Shown: piece by piece, positions 1-8,291 of the stretch
Numbering within the stretch: the stretch's first letter is position 1
How the letters are laid out: each line of letters opens with the position of its first letter
From: Paenibacillus tianmuensis
Lineage (GTDB): Bacteria; Bacillota; Bacilli; Paenibacillales; NBRC-103111
Length of the DNA: 64,000 nucleotides
Direction of reading: 5' to 3'
Assembly: GCF_900100345.1 (NCBI RefSeq)
Contig: NZ_FMTT01000003.1
Span: forward strand, 159,860 to 223,859
The notes under the pieces: model-generated
What the model saw: only the letters and a program-made list of their open reading frames with translations
Databases searched by the model: none
Told to the model about the DNA's origin: nothing
Program-made: the position numbers and the translations under genes

Positions 1-220
1 GCCTTACGCTAATCACCATTTGTGGATTGTGATTTGACATAAGATCCGCTATCGACCCGTAATCTTTCGTTCTGAAAGCACTGTAAAAAGAATTTAAGAG
101 ATCCTTTTGTACGATGTTATGATCTGCGTAAGGATTCACATAGTAATACTTGTAGAAGATAAGTCCCGCGAGAACCAAAAGCGCAGCAAGACTGATGTAA
201 TAACGTTTTTTCAATCGCAC
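1..220 (-). CDS. Partial membrane-anchored protein (N-terminus only)
   Basis: This minus-strand reading frame runs off the left edge of the window. It begins at a GTG (218-220) preceded by the strong ribosome binding site GGGAGGGG. The first residues are MRLKKRYYISLAALLVLAGL, a short basic start followed by one hydrophobic segment of about 16 residues, so the protein is probably anchored in or exported across the membrane. The next visible residues contain YKYYYVNPYADHN and a stretch rich in polar residues (LLNSFYSAFRTKDYGS) that could begin an extracellular domain of the NTF2-like or DUF4878 kind, but that is only an impression. About 73 codons are visible. The function cannot be named from this fragment. 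Confidence 0.6.
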   Translation of the reverse strand, partial: MRLKKRYYISLAALLVLAGLIFYKYYYVNPYADHNIVQKDLLNSFYSAFRTKDYGSIADLMSNHNPQMVISVR

Positions 221-631
221 CAAACCCCTCCCTACCAAGGCAAGGCGACATACCGCCTATTATTTGGAAATTGTTAAGCTGGTTACGGGTAAAAGTCTTA
301 GTTCCGACAACCATTGTTAAGGTCTGTTTAATCAACTAAAACATGCTATGAACAGCAGATTACGGCTTTTTCCAGATGGGATTCCAGGACAAAGACGTTA
401 CCTAATTTATCCATATGATAAGAAATATGGCTTTGCTGCAAGCGATTCGTAAGAGCCGTCGTTAGTACATAGCCCCCTTTATGAAACAAAATACCATATT
501 AATGGATGAGATACAATGATATTACAATAATCTGCCCTGTTCCTGAACGGATAGCAATCCTTCGTGATCCGGCTCATAGCTTCCCGAGATGAAACGGAGT
601 AGGGTAAACGTATCCGAGGGGGGACATAGCA
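221..631. other. Intergenic stretch without a recognised gene
   Basis: This roughly 410-base gap separates the divergent left-edge gene from the LpdD-like gene at 632. It must carry the promoters of both, but I see no convincing -35/-10 pair, no RNA gene and no strong hairpin. The ribosome binding site GAGGGGGGAC of the right-hand gene lies at its end (about 616-625). Open frames on either strand have no ribosome binding site and no recognisable protein features. Confidence 0.5.
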
Positions 632-997
632 GTGGAAAATAACGGTAACGACTACGGAATTCGAATCGATTCGTATCGGGCGGGGGACGACTATGTGTTT
701 CTGATAACCGGGGGAGAAGCGCATGTGGGCGCGGTTGCTTGCGCTTACTGGCACGAAGGAGGAGTCCGATCGGAGACGATATCGGTACCCGGGCACCGGG
801 AAGGGGAGCTGGTCAAGGAACTGGCCGAAAACGCAGCATCGAAGCTGCGCCATCGTGCCGCCGTGATTATGGGAATCCATATCGATCACGCGACGAAGCA
901 AGATATTGCACAAATTATCGCTCTCGTACATGCGAAGATGAGGGCCGCTCTCGAAAGCTATATCCATGAAAACGGAGCCGCACAGTTGAAGCTGTGA
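632..997 (+). CDS. LpdD-like small protein (prenyl-FMN chaperone-like domain)
   Basis: This 121-residue protein starts at a GTG behind the ribosome binding site GAGGGG. It resembles the LpdD-like family, small subunits or chaperones found with UbiD-type, prenylated-flavin-dependent decarboxylases. The hints are GEAHVGAVACAYW in the first half, which resembles the family's 'H-[IV]-GA-[VA]-A' strand, and the C-terminal GIHIDHATKQDIAQIIALV, which resembles the family's terminal 'G[IL]H[IVL]D..[TS]..[ED]I..I' helix. No ubiD or ubiX gene is adjacent, so a decarboxylase partner is not supported by context. The family call is from memory of the fold family and could be wrong; the gene itself is well supported by its start site and composition. 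Confidence 0.6.
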   Translation: MENNGNDYGIRIDSYRAGDDYVFLITGGEAHVGAVACAYWHEGGVRSETISVPGHREGELVKELAENAASKLRHRAAVIMGIHIDHATKQDIAQIIALVHAKMRAALESYIHENGAAQLKL

Positions 998-1003
998 CGG
1001 CTC
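975..1003 (+). terminator. Hairpin at the end of the LpdD-like gene
   Basis: GAGCCG-CACAG pairs with CTGTG-A-CGGCTC across the stop codon of the preceding gene, followed by a weak T-containing stretch (TGTTAATC). It may act as an intrinsic terminator, although the T-tract is poor. Confidence 0.45.
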
Positions 1004-1075
1004 TGTTAATCAATCCGCCTTGGATAAATTAAAACGCTTTGCTGCTATAAAGCAAAGCTGCTTTAAATCATGCGC

Positions 1076-1103
1076 TTGTATTTCATGCTTGTTTCGTTAT
1101 AAA
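1076..1103 (+). promoter_or_regulatory. Candidate sigma-A promoter for the T-box/aroA transcript
   Basis: TTGTAT (1076-1081) and TATAAA (1098-1103) are separated by 16 bases and lie just upstream of the T-box leader. The -35 box matches the consensus moderately. Confidence 0.35.
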
Positions 1104-1137
1104 ATGCATCTTAATTAAATCAACTAAATTCTGACAA

Positions 1138-1414
1138 GCAATGAAGGAGAGAGTAAGCGAAGAATGCTTCTTACCAGGGACGGTGTGCCGGCGACTGAGA
1201 GCACCCGAAGAAGCACTGCGCTGAAGTTCACTCCGGAGCTGGTGCCTGATGAGCGGCCTGAATCGATAAGGCTTCTTGGTAGGGTTACCCGTAAGGTCCT
1301 GCGTTAAAGGATGGAAAGTGAGAAGAGCACTCCGGTTCGTTTTGCGAAGGGAGCGCGCTTCTAATAAGGGTGGTACCACGGCTCCTCGTCCCTTGCGACG
1401 GAGGGTCTTTTTTA
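1138..1414 (+). promoter_or_regulatory. T-box leader controlling aroA
   Basis: The canonical T-box sequence AAGGGTGGTACCACG is at 1366-1380, directly before a terminator hairpin and a T-run (about 1382-1413). Upstream lies a long structured leader beginning with AAGGAGAGAGTAAGCGAAGA, as in stem I of T-box RNAs. T-boxes sense uncharged tRNA and allow read-through of the terminator. The triplet TTC at 1227-1229, in the context GAAG-TTC-ACT, is my candidate specifier and would point to tRNA-Phe. That would fit control of the first step of aromatic amino-acid synthesis. The specifier assignment is inference without a folded model; the T-box itself is clear. Confidence 0.9.
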
Positions 1415-1451
1415 TGTTCCAACAAAAAACAATTCAAGGAGCGGATGAAAA

Positions 1452-2528
1452 ATGAACCAACCAAGTTTAGAACCTTTACGCCAAAAATTGGACGAAACGA
1501 ACCGCCAGCTTCTGGAGCTGTTGTCGGAACGCGCCAAGATTGCCCAGGAAATTGGGAACATCAAGGAGAAGCAGGGCATTCCGAAATTCGACCCTGTACG
1601 GGAGAAGCAGATGCTGACGGAGCTGGTGGCCAGCAATAAAGGGCCTTTCACCGACGATACGATTCGTCACCTGTTCAAGCAAATTTTCCAGGCTTCGCTG
1701 GATCTTCAGGTAACCGATCACAAAAAGCAGCTTCTGGTCAGCCGGAAGAAGCAAAAGGAAGATACCGTCGTTACGTTGGGAGACGATGTGAAGGTCGGCG
1801 GAGGAAGTCCCGTTCTGATTGCAGGACCCTGCTCGGTAGAAAGCTATGATCAGACGCGGACGGTAGCCGCGGCGCTGAAGCAGGCGGGGATTACCGTGCT
1901 CCGCGGAGGAGCGTTTAAGCCGAGAACTTCCCCTTACGATTTTCAGGGGCTGGGCATCGAGGGGCTAAAAATTTTGAAGGAAGTCGGCGATGAATTCGGT
2001 CTGAAAACGATCAGCGAGATCGTAGATCCCGCTCATGTGGAATTGGCATGCGAGTATATCGATGTCATTCAGATCGGCGCCCGCAATATGCAAAACTTCG
2101 AGCTGTTGAAAGCGGCGGGCGAGGTGCGTAAGCCGATTCTGTTGAAGCGCGGTCTTGCGGCGACGATCGACGAATTCCTTCATGCGGCCGAGTATATATT
2201 GGCCCGCGGCAACACGCAGGTCATGCTCATCGAACGCGGTATTCGCACGTACGAAAAGGCGACCCGCAATACGCTCGATATTTCCGCCGTGCCGATTCTG
2301 AAGCAAGAAAGCCATCTGCCGGTGCTTGTCGACGTCACGCACTCGACAGGACGCAAAGACATTCTTGTCCCATGCGCTAAAGCGGCTTTAGCCGCCGGTG
2401 CCGACGGAGTCATGGTCGAAGTGCATCCGGACCCGTCCACGGCATTGTCCGATGCTGCCCAGCAGCTCAATATCGAGGAGTTCGGGAATTTTTATGCTCA
2501 AGTGCGGGATTCCGGTCTTCTTGGATAG
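1452..2528 (+). CDS. aroA: Bifunctional chorismate mutase / DAHP synthase
   Basis: This 358-residue protein catalyses condensation of phosphoenolpyruvate and erythrose 4-phosphate to DAHP, the first step of the shikimate pathway. Residues 1 to about 85 form an AroQ-type chorismate mutase domain ([20 protein letters not shown], then the conserved [11 protein letters not shown]). Residues from about 105 onward are a type I-beta (KDPG-aldolase-like) DAHP synthase with [34 protein letters not shown] and [10 protein letters not shown] motifs. In Bacillus the mutase domain serves as an allosteric sensor of chorismate and prephenate. The ATG follows AAGGAGCGGATGAAAA. The gene lies downstream of a T-box, so transcription should respond to charging of an aromatic amino-acid tRNA. 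Length and motifs are those of the AroA(G) family of Bacilli. Confidence 0.95.
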   Translation: MNQPSLEPLRQKLDETNRQLLELLSERAKIAQEIGNIKEKQGIPKFDPVREKQMLTELVASNKGPFTDDTIRHLFKQIFQASLDLQVTDHKKQLLVSRKKQKEDTVVTLGDDVKVGGGSPVLIAGPCSVESYDQTRTVAAALKQAGITVLRGGAFKPRTSPYDFQGLGIEGLKILKEVGDEFGLKTISEIVDPAHVELACEYIDVIQIGARNMQNFELLKAAGEVRKPILLKRGLAATIDEFLHAAEYILARGNTQVMLIERGIRTYEKATRNTLDISAVPILKQESHLPVLVDVTHSTGRKDILVPCAKAALAAGADGVMVEVHPDPSTALSDAAQQLNIEEFGNFYAQVRDSGLLG

Positions 2529-2548
2529 ATGATTTCGGTTGGCAAAGC

Positions 2549-2580
2549 AAAACCGTCTGGAAATTTCCAGACGGTTTTTT
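2549..2580 (+). terminator. Intrinsic terminator of aroA
   Basis: AAACCGTCTGG-AAAT-CCAGACGGTTTTTT forms a perfect stem followed by a T-run, 20 bases after the aroA stop. Confidence 0.93.
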
Positions 2581-2711
2581 CCTATCCTTATTCGGGTCGT
2601 AACCTTACAATCTTTTGCCATTTCATTTTCAGCTAATATTAAGGCCAGGGTCATAATTATTTCATATTAACCTCCCATACTTGGTTCTTGTAAGCAAGTT
2701 GAAGAGGAGGA

Positions 2712-3914
2712 ATGGTCCATGGGGTAGCGGAGCAAAACAAAAAAGAACAGTTGAACATCATTTATATCGTTAGGGCATTAGCCATTCTTGGCGTCATTTT
2801 TGTTCATGTCACATCGATTCCAATCGGAGAAATAGTAGATAAAAGCTCTCGTATGTTTTTTTACTTTAATTTTTTGAACGTCTTTAACAAGTTTGGTACA
2901 CCAACTTTTATTTTTCTTAGCGCCCTTGTGCTTTTTTACAGCTATTTCGATCGGCCTTTAAACGGGAAATTAATCGCACGATTTTATCAACGACGGTTCT
3001 TATACATTTTGACGCCTTATCTTATTTTCTCGGCTTTGTATTATGTCATCCAAATTTATTACTCGTTCGGAGAAACGTGGGAACAATTTTACGAGCACGC
3101 TTCCTTCGCCGACTTTATTACGATGGCTCTTTACGGCAAAGCGTTTTACCATCTGTATTTTGTATTTATCAGCGCGCAGCTATACACTTTGTTCCCGGTT
3201 CTTCTGTGGGTTCTGCAGCGCAAGCCTCGGCTAACCAAGCATTTGATCTGGATCGGCTTTGTTCTGCAGTGGTCCTTCGTCCTTTACAACCATTTCAGCC
3301 TACATTACGAAGATAAAGGCCAGCTTGCCATCAGCTATATTTCGTATTACTTTATGGGAGCCTTCTGTGGGATTTACTATCCTGTGTTCAAAGACTGGAT
3401 TATCGTGACGTGGAGCAAGCTGTTCTCTGCCAAAGCACTGCTCTGGATTCCACTCTGGACCGTATGGATCGCTTCCAGCTTCGGGGATGTGAATTTATGG
3501 TACCAGACCCGAGTGAATGATTTCAGTGCCAATTCTTTGCTATACGAGTGCTACTGGTTTTTCCATACGTTCACATCGCCATTGATCCTGCTGCAACTAT
3601 CTTATTTTTTGTACCGTACCTTGAATACGAAAATTATCAATACGATCATTCATCTTGGCGTCGCTTCTTTTGGCGTATACATCATCCATGCCGCCGTTCT
3701 CTTCTACTATTTCCGTCTCCCGGTAAACTATGCGCCTGTTACCTATTATTTGCACATCGCATCAGGCTATGCCGTCACGCTTCTATTCTCGTGGGGCATT
3801 GTCGGGTTGGCGCAAAAGTATGTGAAAAGCTCATGGATGCTTTTCGGCTCCAGACCCAAAGTGCCACCTTATCGGGAATCCGGCAAAATCGCAGCCGGAC
3901 ATAAGGCGGCTTGA
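2712..3914 (+). CDS. Acyltransferase-3 family membrane protein
   Basis: This 400-residue integral membrane protein has about ten hydrophobic segments. It carries the N-terminal acyltransferase-3 signature, with 'IYIVRALAILGVIFVHVTS' in the first helix, where the arginine and the histidine (VHV) are the conserved catalytic-region residues. Members transfer acyl groups, usually acetyl, to sugars of cell-wall polymers, exopolysaccharides or antibiotics. The substrate cannot be told here. The ATG at 2712 is only one base past GAGGAGG, so translation may begin slightly downstream, for example at the TTG near 2754. It stands alone between the aroA terminator and its own terminator. A smaller relative is at 8292-9308. 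Confidence 0.85.
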   Translation: MVHGVAEQNKKEQLNIIYIVRALAILGVIFVHVTSIPIGEIVDKSSRMFFYFNFLNVFNKFGTPTFIFLSALVLFYSYFDRPLNGKLIARFYQRRFLYILTPYLIFSALYYVIQIYYSFGETWEQFYEHASFADFITMALYGKAFYHLYFVFISAQLYTLFPVLLWVLQRKPRLTKHLIWIGFVLQWSFVLYNHFSLHYEDKGQLAISYISYYFMGAFCGIYYPVFKDWIIVTWSKLFSAKALLWIPLWTVWIASSFGDVNLWYQTRVNDFSANSLLYECYWFFHTFTSPLILLQLSYFLYRTLNTKIINTIIHLGVASFGVYIIHAAVLFYYFRLPVNYAPVTYYLHIASGYAVTLLFSWGIVGLAQKYVKSSWMLFGSRPKVPPYRESGKIAAGHKAA

Positions 3915-3980
3915 TGAATTGGCGTTCGTTGGGAAATCGTTTAGCCCGGACAGGCCTTGCTCATCTTGGCGGCAGAAGCA

Positions 3981-4017
3981 AAAAAACCGGCGTCCGCCAA
4001 GGCGGATACCGGTTTTA
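3981..4017 (+). terminator. Intrinsic terminator after the acyltransferase
   Basis: AAAAACCGG-CGTCCGCC-AAGG-CGGATACCGGTTTT forms a long stem ending in T residues, about 70 bases after the acyltransferase stop. Confidence 0.85.
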
Positions 4018-4026
4018 TAGAAACAG

Positions 4027-4055
4027 TTGAATGTTAATCGTTTTTGTGTTAAAAT
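4027..4055 (+). promoter_or_regulatory. Sigma-A promoter upstream of rpoD
   Basis: TTGAAT (4027-4032) and TAAAAT (4050-4055) are spaced by 17 bases. They lie about 120 bases before the rpoD start, the only gene downstream. Confidence 0.6.
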
Positions 4056-4076
4056 GACGGGTAGCGGTCGAAGCAA

Positions 4077-4092
4077 TGTGATATTTATCACT
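4077..4092. promoter_or_regulatory. Fnr/CRP-like dyad TGTGA-N6-TCACT
   Basis: TGTGATATTTATCACT matches the TGTGA-N6-TCACA dyad of Bacillus Fnr at nine of ten defined positions. It lies downstream of the promoter at 4027-4055. It is also about 40 bases upstream of weak -10-like sequences (TATACT 4105-4110, TATCTT 4115-4120), so it could repress the first promoter or activate a second one. Regulation is inferred only from the motif. Confidence 0.4.
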
Positions 4093-4174
4093 AATATCCA
4101 TTTTTATACTATCATATCTTTACGGCTTTGTCAAGAATTAATAAAGAGTGGGTTCGGAGAAGAGGGGGCAGCAT

Positions 4175-5287
4175 ATGGCGAACGATCAGCATAAGGAAGC
4201 GGAGACAGAGCTTACGATTGATCGGGTGAAACAGCAACTCATCGCGCAGGGCAAAGAGCAAGCTTCGCTCGCTTACAAAGAAATTACGGAGAAACTCGCT
4301 CCATTCGATCCCGATCCGGAACAAATCACCGAGTTCGTCGAGCAGCTTAGCGAGCTTGGCATCGAGGTGGGCGGCGAATCGGACGGGGAGCCTGTGTTCG
4401 GACCGGATCATGAGGAACACGACTTGCTGCATGACGATCTGTCGCTCCCGCCGGGGATCAAGATCAATGACCCGGTGCGTATGTATCTGAAGGAGATCGG
4501 ACGGGTGCCGCTGCTTTCGGGGGAAGATGAAATCGAGCTGGCGGAACGGATTCAGCAGGGGGACGAAGAAGCGAAGCGCAGACTGGCCGAGGCGAACCTC
4601 CGTCTGGTGGTCAGTATCGCGAGACGCTATGTCGGCCGAGGCATGCTGTTCCTTGATTTGATACAGGAAGGCAATATGGGTTTAATCAAAGCGGTAGAAA
4701 AGTTCGACCATACCAAGGGCTTCAAATTCAGTACGTATGCCACATGGTGGATTCGTCAGGCAATTACGCGTGCGATTGCCGATCAGGCGAGAACGATCCG
4801 GATACCGGTACATATGGTGGAAACGATCAACAAGCTCGTACGCGTGTCCAGACAGCTGCTGCAGGAGCTTGGCCGGGAAGCTTCCCCGGAAGAAATCGCG
4901 AAGGAAATGGACTTGACGCCCGATAAGGTGCGGGAAATTATGAAGATCGCACAGGAGCCTGTGTCGCTCGAAACGCCGATTGGCGAGGAAAACGATTCGA
5001 ACTTGGGCGACTTTATCGAAGACCAGGAGGCGCTTGCGCCGGCGGACGCGGCAGCTTACGAGCTGTTGAAGGAGCAGCTTGAAGATGTGCTCGACACGCT
5101 TACGGAGCGTGAGGAGAACGTGCTGCGTCTTCGTTTCGGTCTTGATGACGGGCGAACGCGAACGCTGGAAGAAGTGGGCAAGGTATTCGGTGTGACCCGG
5201 GAGCGCATTCGGCAGATCGAAGCCAAGGCGCTGCGGAAGCTCAGACATCCGAGCCGCAGCAAGCGGCTGAAAGATTTTATGGATTGA
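4175..5287 (+). CDS. rpoD: RNA polymerase sigma factor, SigA/RpoD type
   Basis: This 370-residue primary-type sigma factor directs core RNA polymerase to TTGACA/TATAAT promoters. Region 1.1 is present (residues 1 to about 70, [17 protein letters not shown]). Region 1.2 begins at [21 protein letters not shown]. Region 2 contains [18 protein letters not shown] and [20 protein letters not shown]. Region 3 contains [12 protein letters not shown]. Region 4 ends with [20 protein letters not shown], the -35 recognition helix. ATG 4175 follows AGAGGGGGCAGCAT and fits the family start ([12 protein letters not shown]), so an upstream in-frame GTG at 4148 is not needed. Unusually, dnaG is not upstream: the gene stands alone with its own promoter, an Fnr-like dyad and terminators on both sides. 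It may be a second primary-type sigma factor. Confidence 0.95.
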   Translation: MANDQHKEAETELTIDRVKQQLIAQGKEQASLAYKEITEKLAPFDPDPEQITEFVEQLSELGIEVGGESDGEPVFGPDHEEHDLLHDDLSLPPGIKINDPVRMYLKEIGRVPLLSGEDEIELAERIQQGDEEAKRRLAEANLRLVVSIARRYVGRGMLFLDLIQEGNMGLIKAVEKFDHTKGFKFSTYATWWIRQAITRAIADQARTIRIPVHMVETINKLVRVSRQLLQELGREASPEEIAKEMDLTPDKVREIMKIAQEPVSLETPIGEENDSNLGDFIEDQEALAPADAAAYELLKEQLEDVLDTLTEREENVLRLRFGLDDGRTRTLEEVGKVFGVTRERIRQIEAKALRKLRHPSRSKRLKDFMD

Positions 5288-5312
5288 ACTTTATTAATGC
5301 AGTGAACGCAGG

Positions 5313-5341
5313 AAGTCGTGCTCTTGGAGTGCGGCTTTTTC
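5313..5341 (+). terminator. Intrinsic terminator of rpoD
   Basis: AAGTCGTGCT pairs with AGTGCGGCTT (several G-U pairs, ten base pairs) and is followed by TTTTTC, 25 bases after the rpoD stop. Confidence 0.75.
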
Positions 5342-5506
5342 TTGTCAACTAGTTAAAGTTAAAAATTTTCTCATTGATTTCTAATAATAGCTTCTTACAG
5401 CAGGCGGGGCGCGGAAAAAAAGATTTGCTGGAAAATCATGTACTTTTTATTTGTGTTATGGTGGTTTTGAGGTACTTACCCAATTCGCCAAACCAAGGAG
5501 GAAGTC

Positions 5507-6016
5507 ATGATAAACACGAAGAAAAGCCGGATCGCGAAAGCTATACTTGGAATAACGATGAGCCTGTCGGTCGCCGTCACAGGAAATATGCTTGCAGCGC
5601 CGCAATCGGCTCAAGCGGCTACCGTATCTAAAGCATCGGTTGCAGATAAAATCATAGCTACTGGGAAGCGTTATTTAGGAGTCCCCTATAAGTTCGGGGC
5701 GCCTGCGGGAAGAACGAATGTATTTGATTGCTCTTCATTTACTCAATATGTGTTCAAGAAGAACGGAATCAATCTTCCCCGTTCCTCCAGACAACAAGCT
5801 ACGGTTGGCACTAAGGTTGCCAAGAGTCAACTGAAGCCGGGCGATCTGGTATTCTCGGACACGAATCGAGATGGAAAAATCAACCATGTGAGCATTTATA
5901 TTGGGAACGGCAAGCTGCTCCATACGTATCGGGTCGGCGTCGGCGTTACCATTTCCAACTTTAAAGGCAGCGCATGGGACAAAACTTTCGTTACCGCTCG
6001 TCGCGTTATCCGCTAA
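5507..6016 (+). CDS. Secreted NlpC/P60 cell-wall peptidase
   Basis: This 169-residue protein has a Sec signal peptide (basic MINTKKSRIAK, hydrophobic core ILGITMSLSVAV, AQA-A cleavage site near residue 38). A single NlpC/P60 domain follows. The catalytic cysteine lies in VFDCSSFTQYVF and the catalytic histidine in INHVSIYIGNGKLLH, with a second histidine in LLHTYR as the likely third polar residue. Such enzymes hydrolyse the gamma-D-Glu to diaminopimelate bond of peptidoglycan stem peptides. There are no LysM or SH3 repeats, so substrate targeting must come from the catalytic domain itself. ATG 5507 is preceded by AAGGAGG. The gene is monocistronic, with terminators on both sides. Confidence 0.92.
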   Translation: MINTKKSRIAKAILGITMSLSVAVTGNMLAAPQSAQAATVSKASVADKIIATGKRYLGVPYKFGAPAGRTNVFDCSSFTQYVFKKNGINLPRSSRQQATVGTKVAKSQLKPGDLVFSDTNRDGKINHVSIYIGNGKLLHTYRVGVGVTISNFKGSAWDKTFVTARRVIR

Positions 6017-6071
6017 GACAGGGACGGCTTGCCGGTAGTATGCAAGCGACTGTCGAATAAGCTTCTACAGG

Positions 6072-6099
6072 AAAATCCTTGAGAAATCAAGGGTTTTCT
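6072..6099 (+). terminator. Intrinsic terminator after NlpC/P60 gene
   Basis: AAAATCCTTGA-GAAA-TCAAGGGTTTTC, a compact stem with a T-rich flank. Confidence 0.8.
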
Positions 6100-6295
6100 T
6101 GCTTTAAGCGGAAATGATAGAAGTATTGTCTCCAGAAGCGGATACCGTCATACAAGCGGCCCGGAGATAGTCGCTCCCGTCCGTAAGCAGCTCGCCGGTC
6201 GCTGTGCAAATGCTTGTGTTTGCTTTTATTTGTGGTAGACTACTTGCATGGAAATGCGGCGGTGTCCGGCATTTCACGGAGAGGAGGGGGCGGGA

Positions 6296-7063
6296 TTGTT
6301 CGCAGAGCAAAGACATCAAGCGATTATTCAAAAAATAAACCGCGAGAAGTCGATCAAAGCGTCGGACCTGATGGAACTGTTCGGCGTATCGTTCGAAACG
6401 GTCCGGCGCGATCTGGAGCATCTGGAGAAGGCGGGGTACTTGAAGCGTGTCCATGGCGGCGCGATCCTGAAGGAGTGGGATTACCGCGAAGAGATTCCGA
6501 TGACGGTCCGGGAAAAGGTCCATTTGAACGGGAAAAACGAGCTGTCCGAAATTGCCGCGCGGTATGTGACAGAAGGGCAGTCCATCGCTCTGGACGTAAG
6601 CACGACCAATACCCAATTTGTCAAAACGCTGAAAAAAAAGATCGAACGGTTGACGGTCATTACAAATTCGCTGCCCATTGCAAACGAGCTGGTTCATATG
6701 CCGGGGTACACGATCATTTTGATCGGGGGCGTGATCCGCAACGAGGAGCAGGGCATGATCGGGGATTTGGCCGAGGAGTTCGCTTCCCGGTTCCATGCCG
6801 ATTTGTTTTTTATGAGCATGAGCGGCGTCACGCTGACCGAAGGCGTTACAGACTATGGTCTCGGCGAAGTGCAGATGAAGAAAATTATGCTGAAGAACGC
6901 CAAACGGACGATCGCGCTGGCCGACAGCAGCAAGTTCGAGGCGGTTTCGCTGATCAAAGTGTGCGGCTGCGCGGAGATCGAACGGTTCGTGACCGATTCG
7001 AACATCGATCCGGCCATCGTGGACAAATATAACAAGCATGGCATCGAGATCGTTTATAAATAG
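6296..7063 (+). CDS. DeoR/GlpR-family transcriptional regulator
   Basis: This 255-residue repressor-type protein starts at a TTG (6296) behind GAGAGGAGGGGG. An upstream ATG at 6248 lacks a ribosome binding site and would add residues not typical of the family. The N-terminal winged helix reads EQRHQAIIQKINREKSIKAS with VSFETVRRDLEHLEKAGYLK as the recognition region, followed by the family hallmark RVHGGA. The C-terminal DeoR sensor domain contains ALDVSTTNTQF, ITNSLPIANEL, GGVIR and ALADSSKF, which bind phosphorylated sugars in the family. The next gene, an EamA transporter, is separated by a terminator, so its target is not evident from the sequence. Confidence 0.92.
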   Translation: MFAEQRHQAIIQKINREKSIKASDLMELFGVSFETVRRDLEHLEKAGYLKRVHGGAILKEWDYREEIPMTVREKVHLNGKNELSEIAARYVTEGQSIALDVSTTNTQFVKTLKKKIERLTVITNSLPIANELVHMPGYTIILIGGVIRNEEQGMIGDLAEEFASRFHADLFFMSMSGVTLTEGVTDYGLGEVQMKKIMLKNAKRTIALADSSKFEAVSLIKVCGCAEIERFVTDSNIDPAIVDKYNKHGIEIVYK

Positions 7064-7107
7064 CGGGAACCGTCCCGCCGGCTACAAAACATACGCAGTA
7101 AGTCTGG

Positions 7108-7134
7108 AGTCCCGGAGCTTGTCCGGGACTTTTT
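7108..7134 (+). terminator. Intrinsic terminator of the deoR-type gene
   Basis: AGTCCCGGA-GCTTG-TCCGGGACTTTTTG, a perfect stem with a T-run. Confidence 0.9.
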
Positions 7135-7238
7135 GCTTTGGATACGGCGGTCTTCGTTTATGCAAAGAATAATAAGTTGTTGTATATATGTGTGTATATG
7201 TGTTATTATGTTGGAAAAATTGAAATCTTAGGAGGTGC

Positions 7239-8093
7239 ATGAACATTGTACTTTCATTGCTGCTTGTGATCGGATCGGGCATGACGCATGCGGTGTGGAA
7301 TTTGTTCGCCAAGCAAAGCGAAGACAAAAGCGCGTTTCTGTGGGCGATCTTCATGCCTACGACGATCGCGCTCATCCCGTACCTTGTTCTTGAGCTTATC
7401 CAGACGGGAATTCCGGCCGAAGCCTACATTTTCATCATCGCATCCTTGCTGGCGCAAAGCGTTTACGCCCTGCTGCTGTCCCATACCTACACGCTGGGAG
7501 ACTTGTCGCAGGTGTACCCGATGATGCGGGGAACGTCCACGCTGCTCATTCCGGCGACGGGAGTCCTCTTCTTGGGGGAATCGCTTCCGCTCTGGGGGTG
7601 GCTGGGGATCGGGTGCATGCTCTTGGGCTTTGCCGTCATGAGCGGACGGAAGCAGGGAGCGGAACGCGCGCCTGCGGTCCGGAAGCCTCTCCTCTTCGCG
7701 TTGTCGGTCGGACTCTGCATTACCTGCTACACGCTGATTGACAAGCAAAATTTGCAGTATTTGTCGCCGTTGTCGCTGCTTGCCGTCTCCAATATCGGAT
7801 TCGTGCTCGGTCTGACCCCGGCCGCTCTGGCCTCCGGAAGATTGAAGCGGGCGGTGCGCGGGCGCTGGAAGATCGTGCTGCTCGGATCGCTTTTGTCTCC
7901 CGGTTCGTATTTGTTGTTTTTGCTGGCGATGAGGCACGCTCAAGTGTCCTATATTGCCCCGCTGCGGGAAATCGGCATCGTCTTCGGCACGCTGCTGGGC
8001 CTGATCGTACTCAAAGAACGGCAGGGGGCAAGAAGGCTCGCCGCATCGGTCATCGTCGTCGCAGGGATCGTCATGATCGCCAGTTCCGGGTAA
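7239..8093 (+). CDS. EamA-family drug/metabolite transporter
   Basis: This 284-residue protein has ten predicted membrane helices arranged as two EamA repeats (about residues 1-130 and 148-282). Repeat one ends with TLLIPATGVLFLGESLPLWG and repeat two with REIGIVFGTLLGLIVLKERQ, the typical EamA 'E' motifs. The DMT superfamily exports metabolites, amino acids or drugs with proton coupling; the substrate is not deducible. ATG 7239 follows AGGAGGTGC with good spacing. An AT-rich segment at about 7170-7210 probably contains its promoter, but no clear consensus pair is seen. Confidence 0.9.
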   Translation: MNIVLSLLLVIGSGMTHAVWNLFAKQSEDKSAFLWAIFMPTTIALIPYLVLELIQTGIPAEAYIFIIASLLAQSVYALLLSHTYTLGDLSQVYPMMRGTSTLLIPATGVLFLGESLPLWGWLGIGCMLLGFAVMSGRKQGAERAPAVRKPLLFALSVGLCITCYTLIDKQNLQYLSPLSLLAVSNIGFVLGLTPAALASGRLKRAVRGRWKIVLLGSLLSPGSYLLFLLAMRHAQVSYIAPLREIGIVFGTLLGLIVLKERQGARRLAASVIVVAGIVMIASSG

Positions 8094-8291
8094 CGGATTA
8101 TCGGCTGCATGAAGGATAAAATGAATGAGCCATTAGGATTAGCTTTCTGCGTCTGACTGGGGAACTGCTGCCGGGGGCTGTCTATATTCCATCCGGAAGA
8201 CCTACAGTTTTCGACAAAAGAACCCATTTTATCCGCTTCCCAAATCTAGTATCGTTTTAGCTGGGTTACGAAACTGGGAGGAGGAGCGGTC

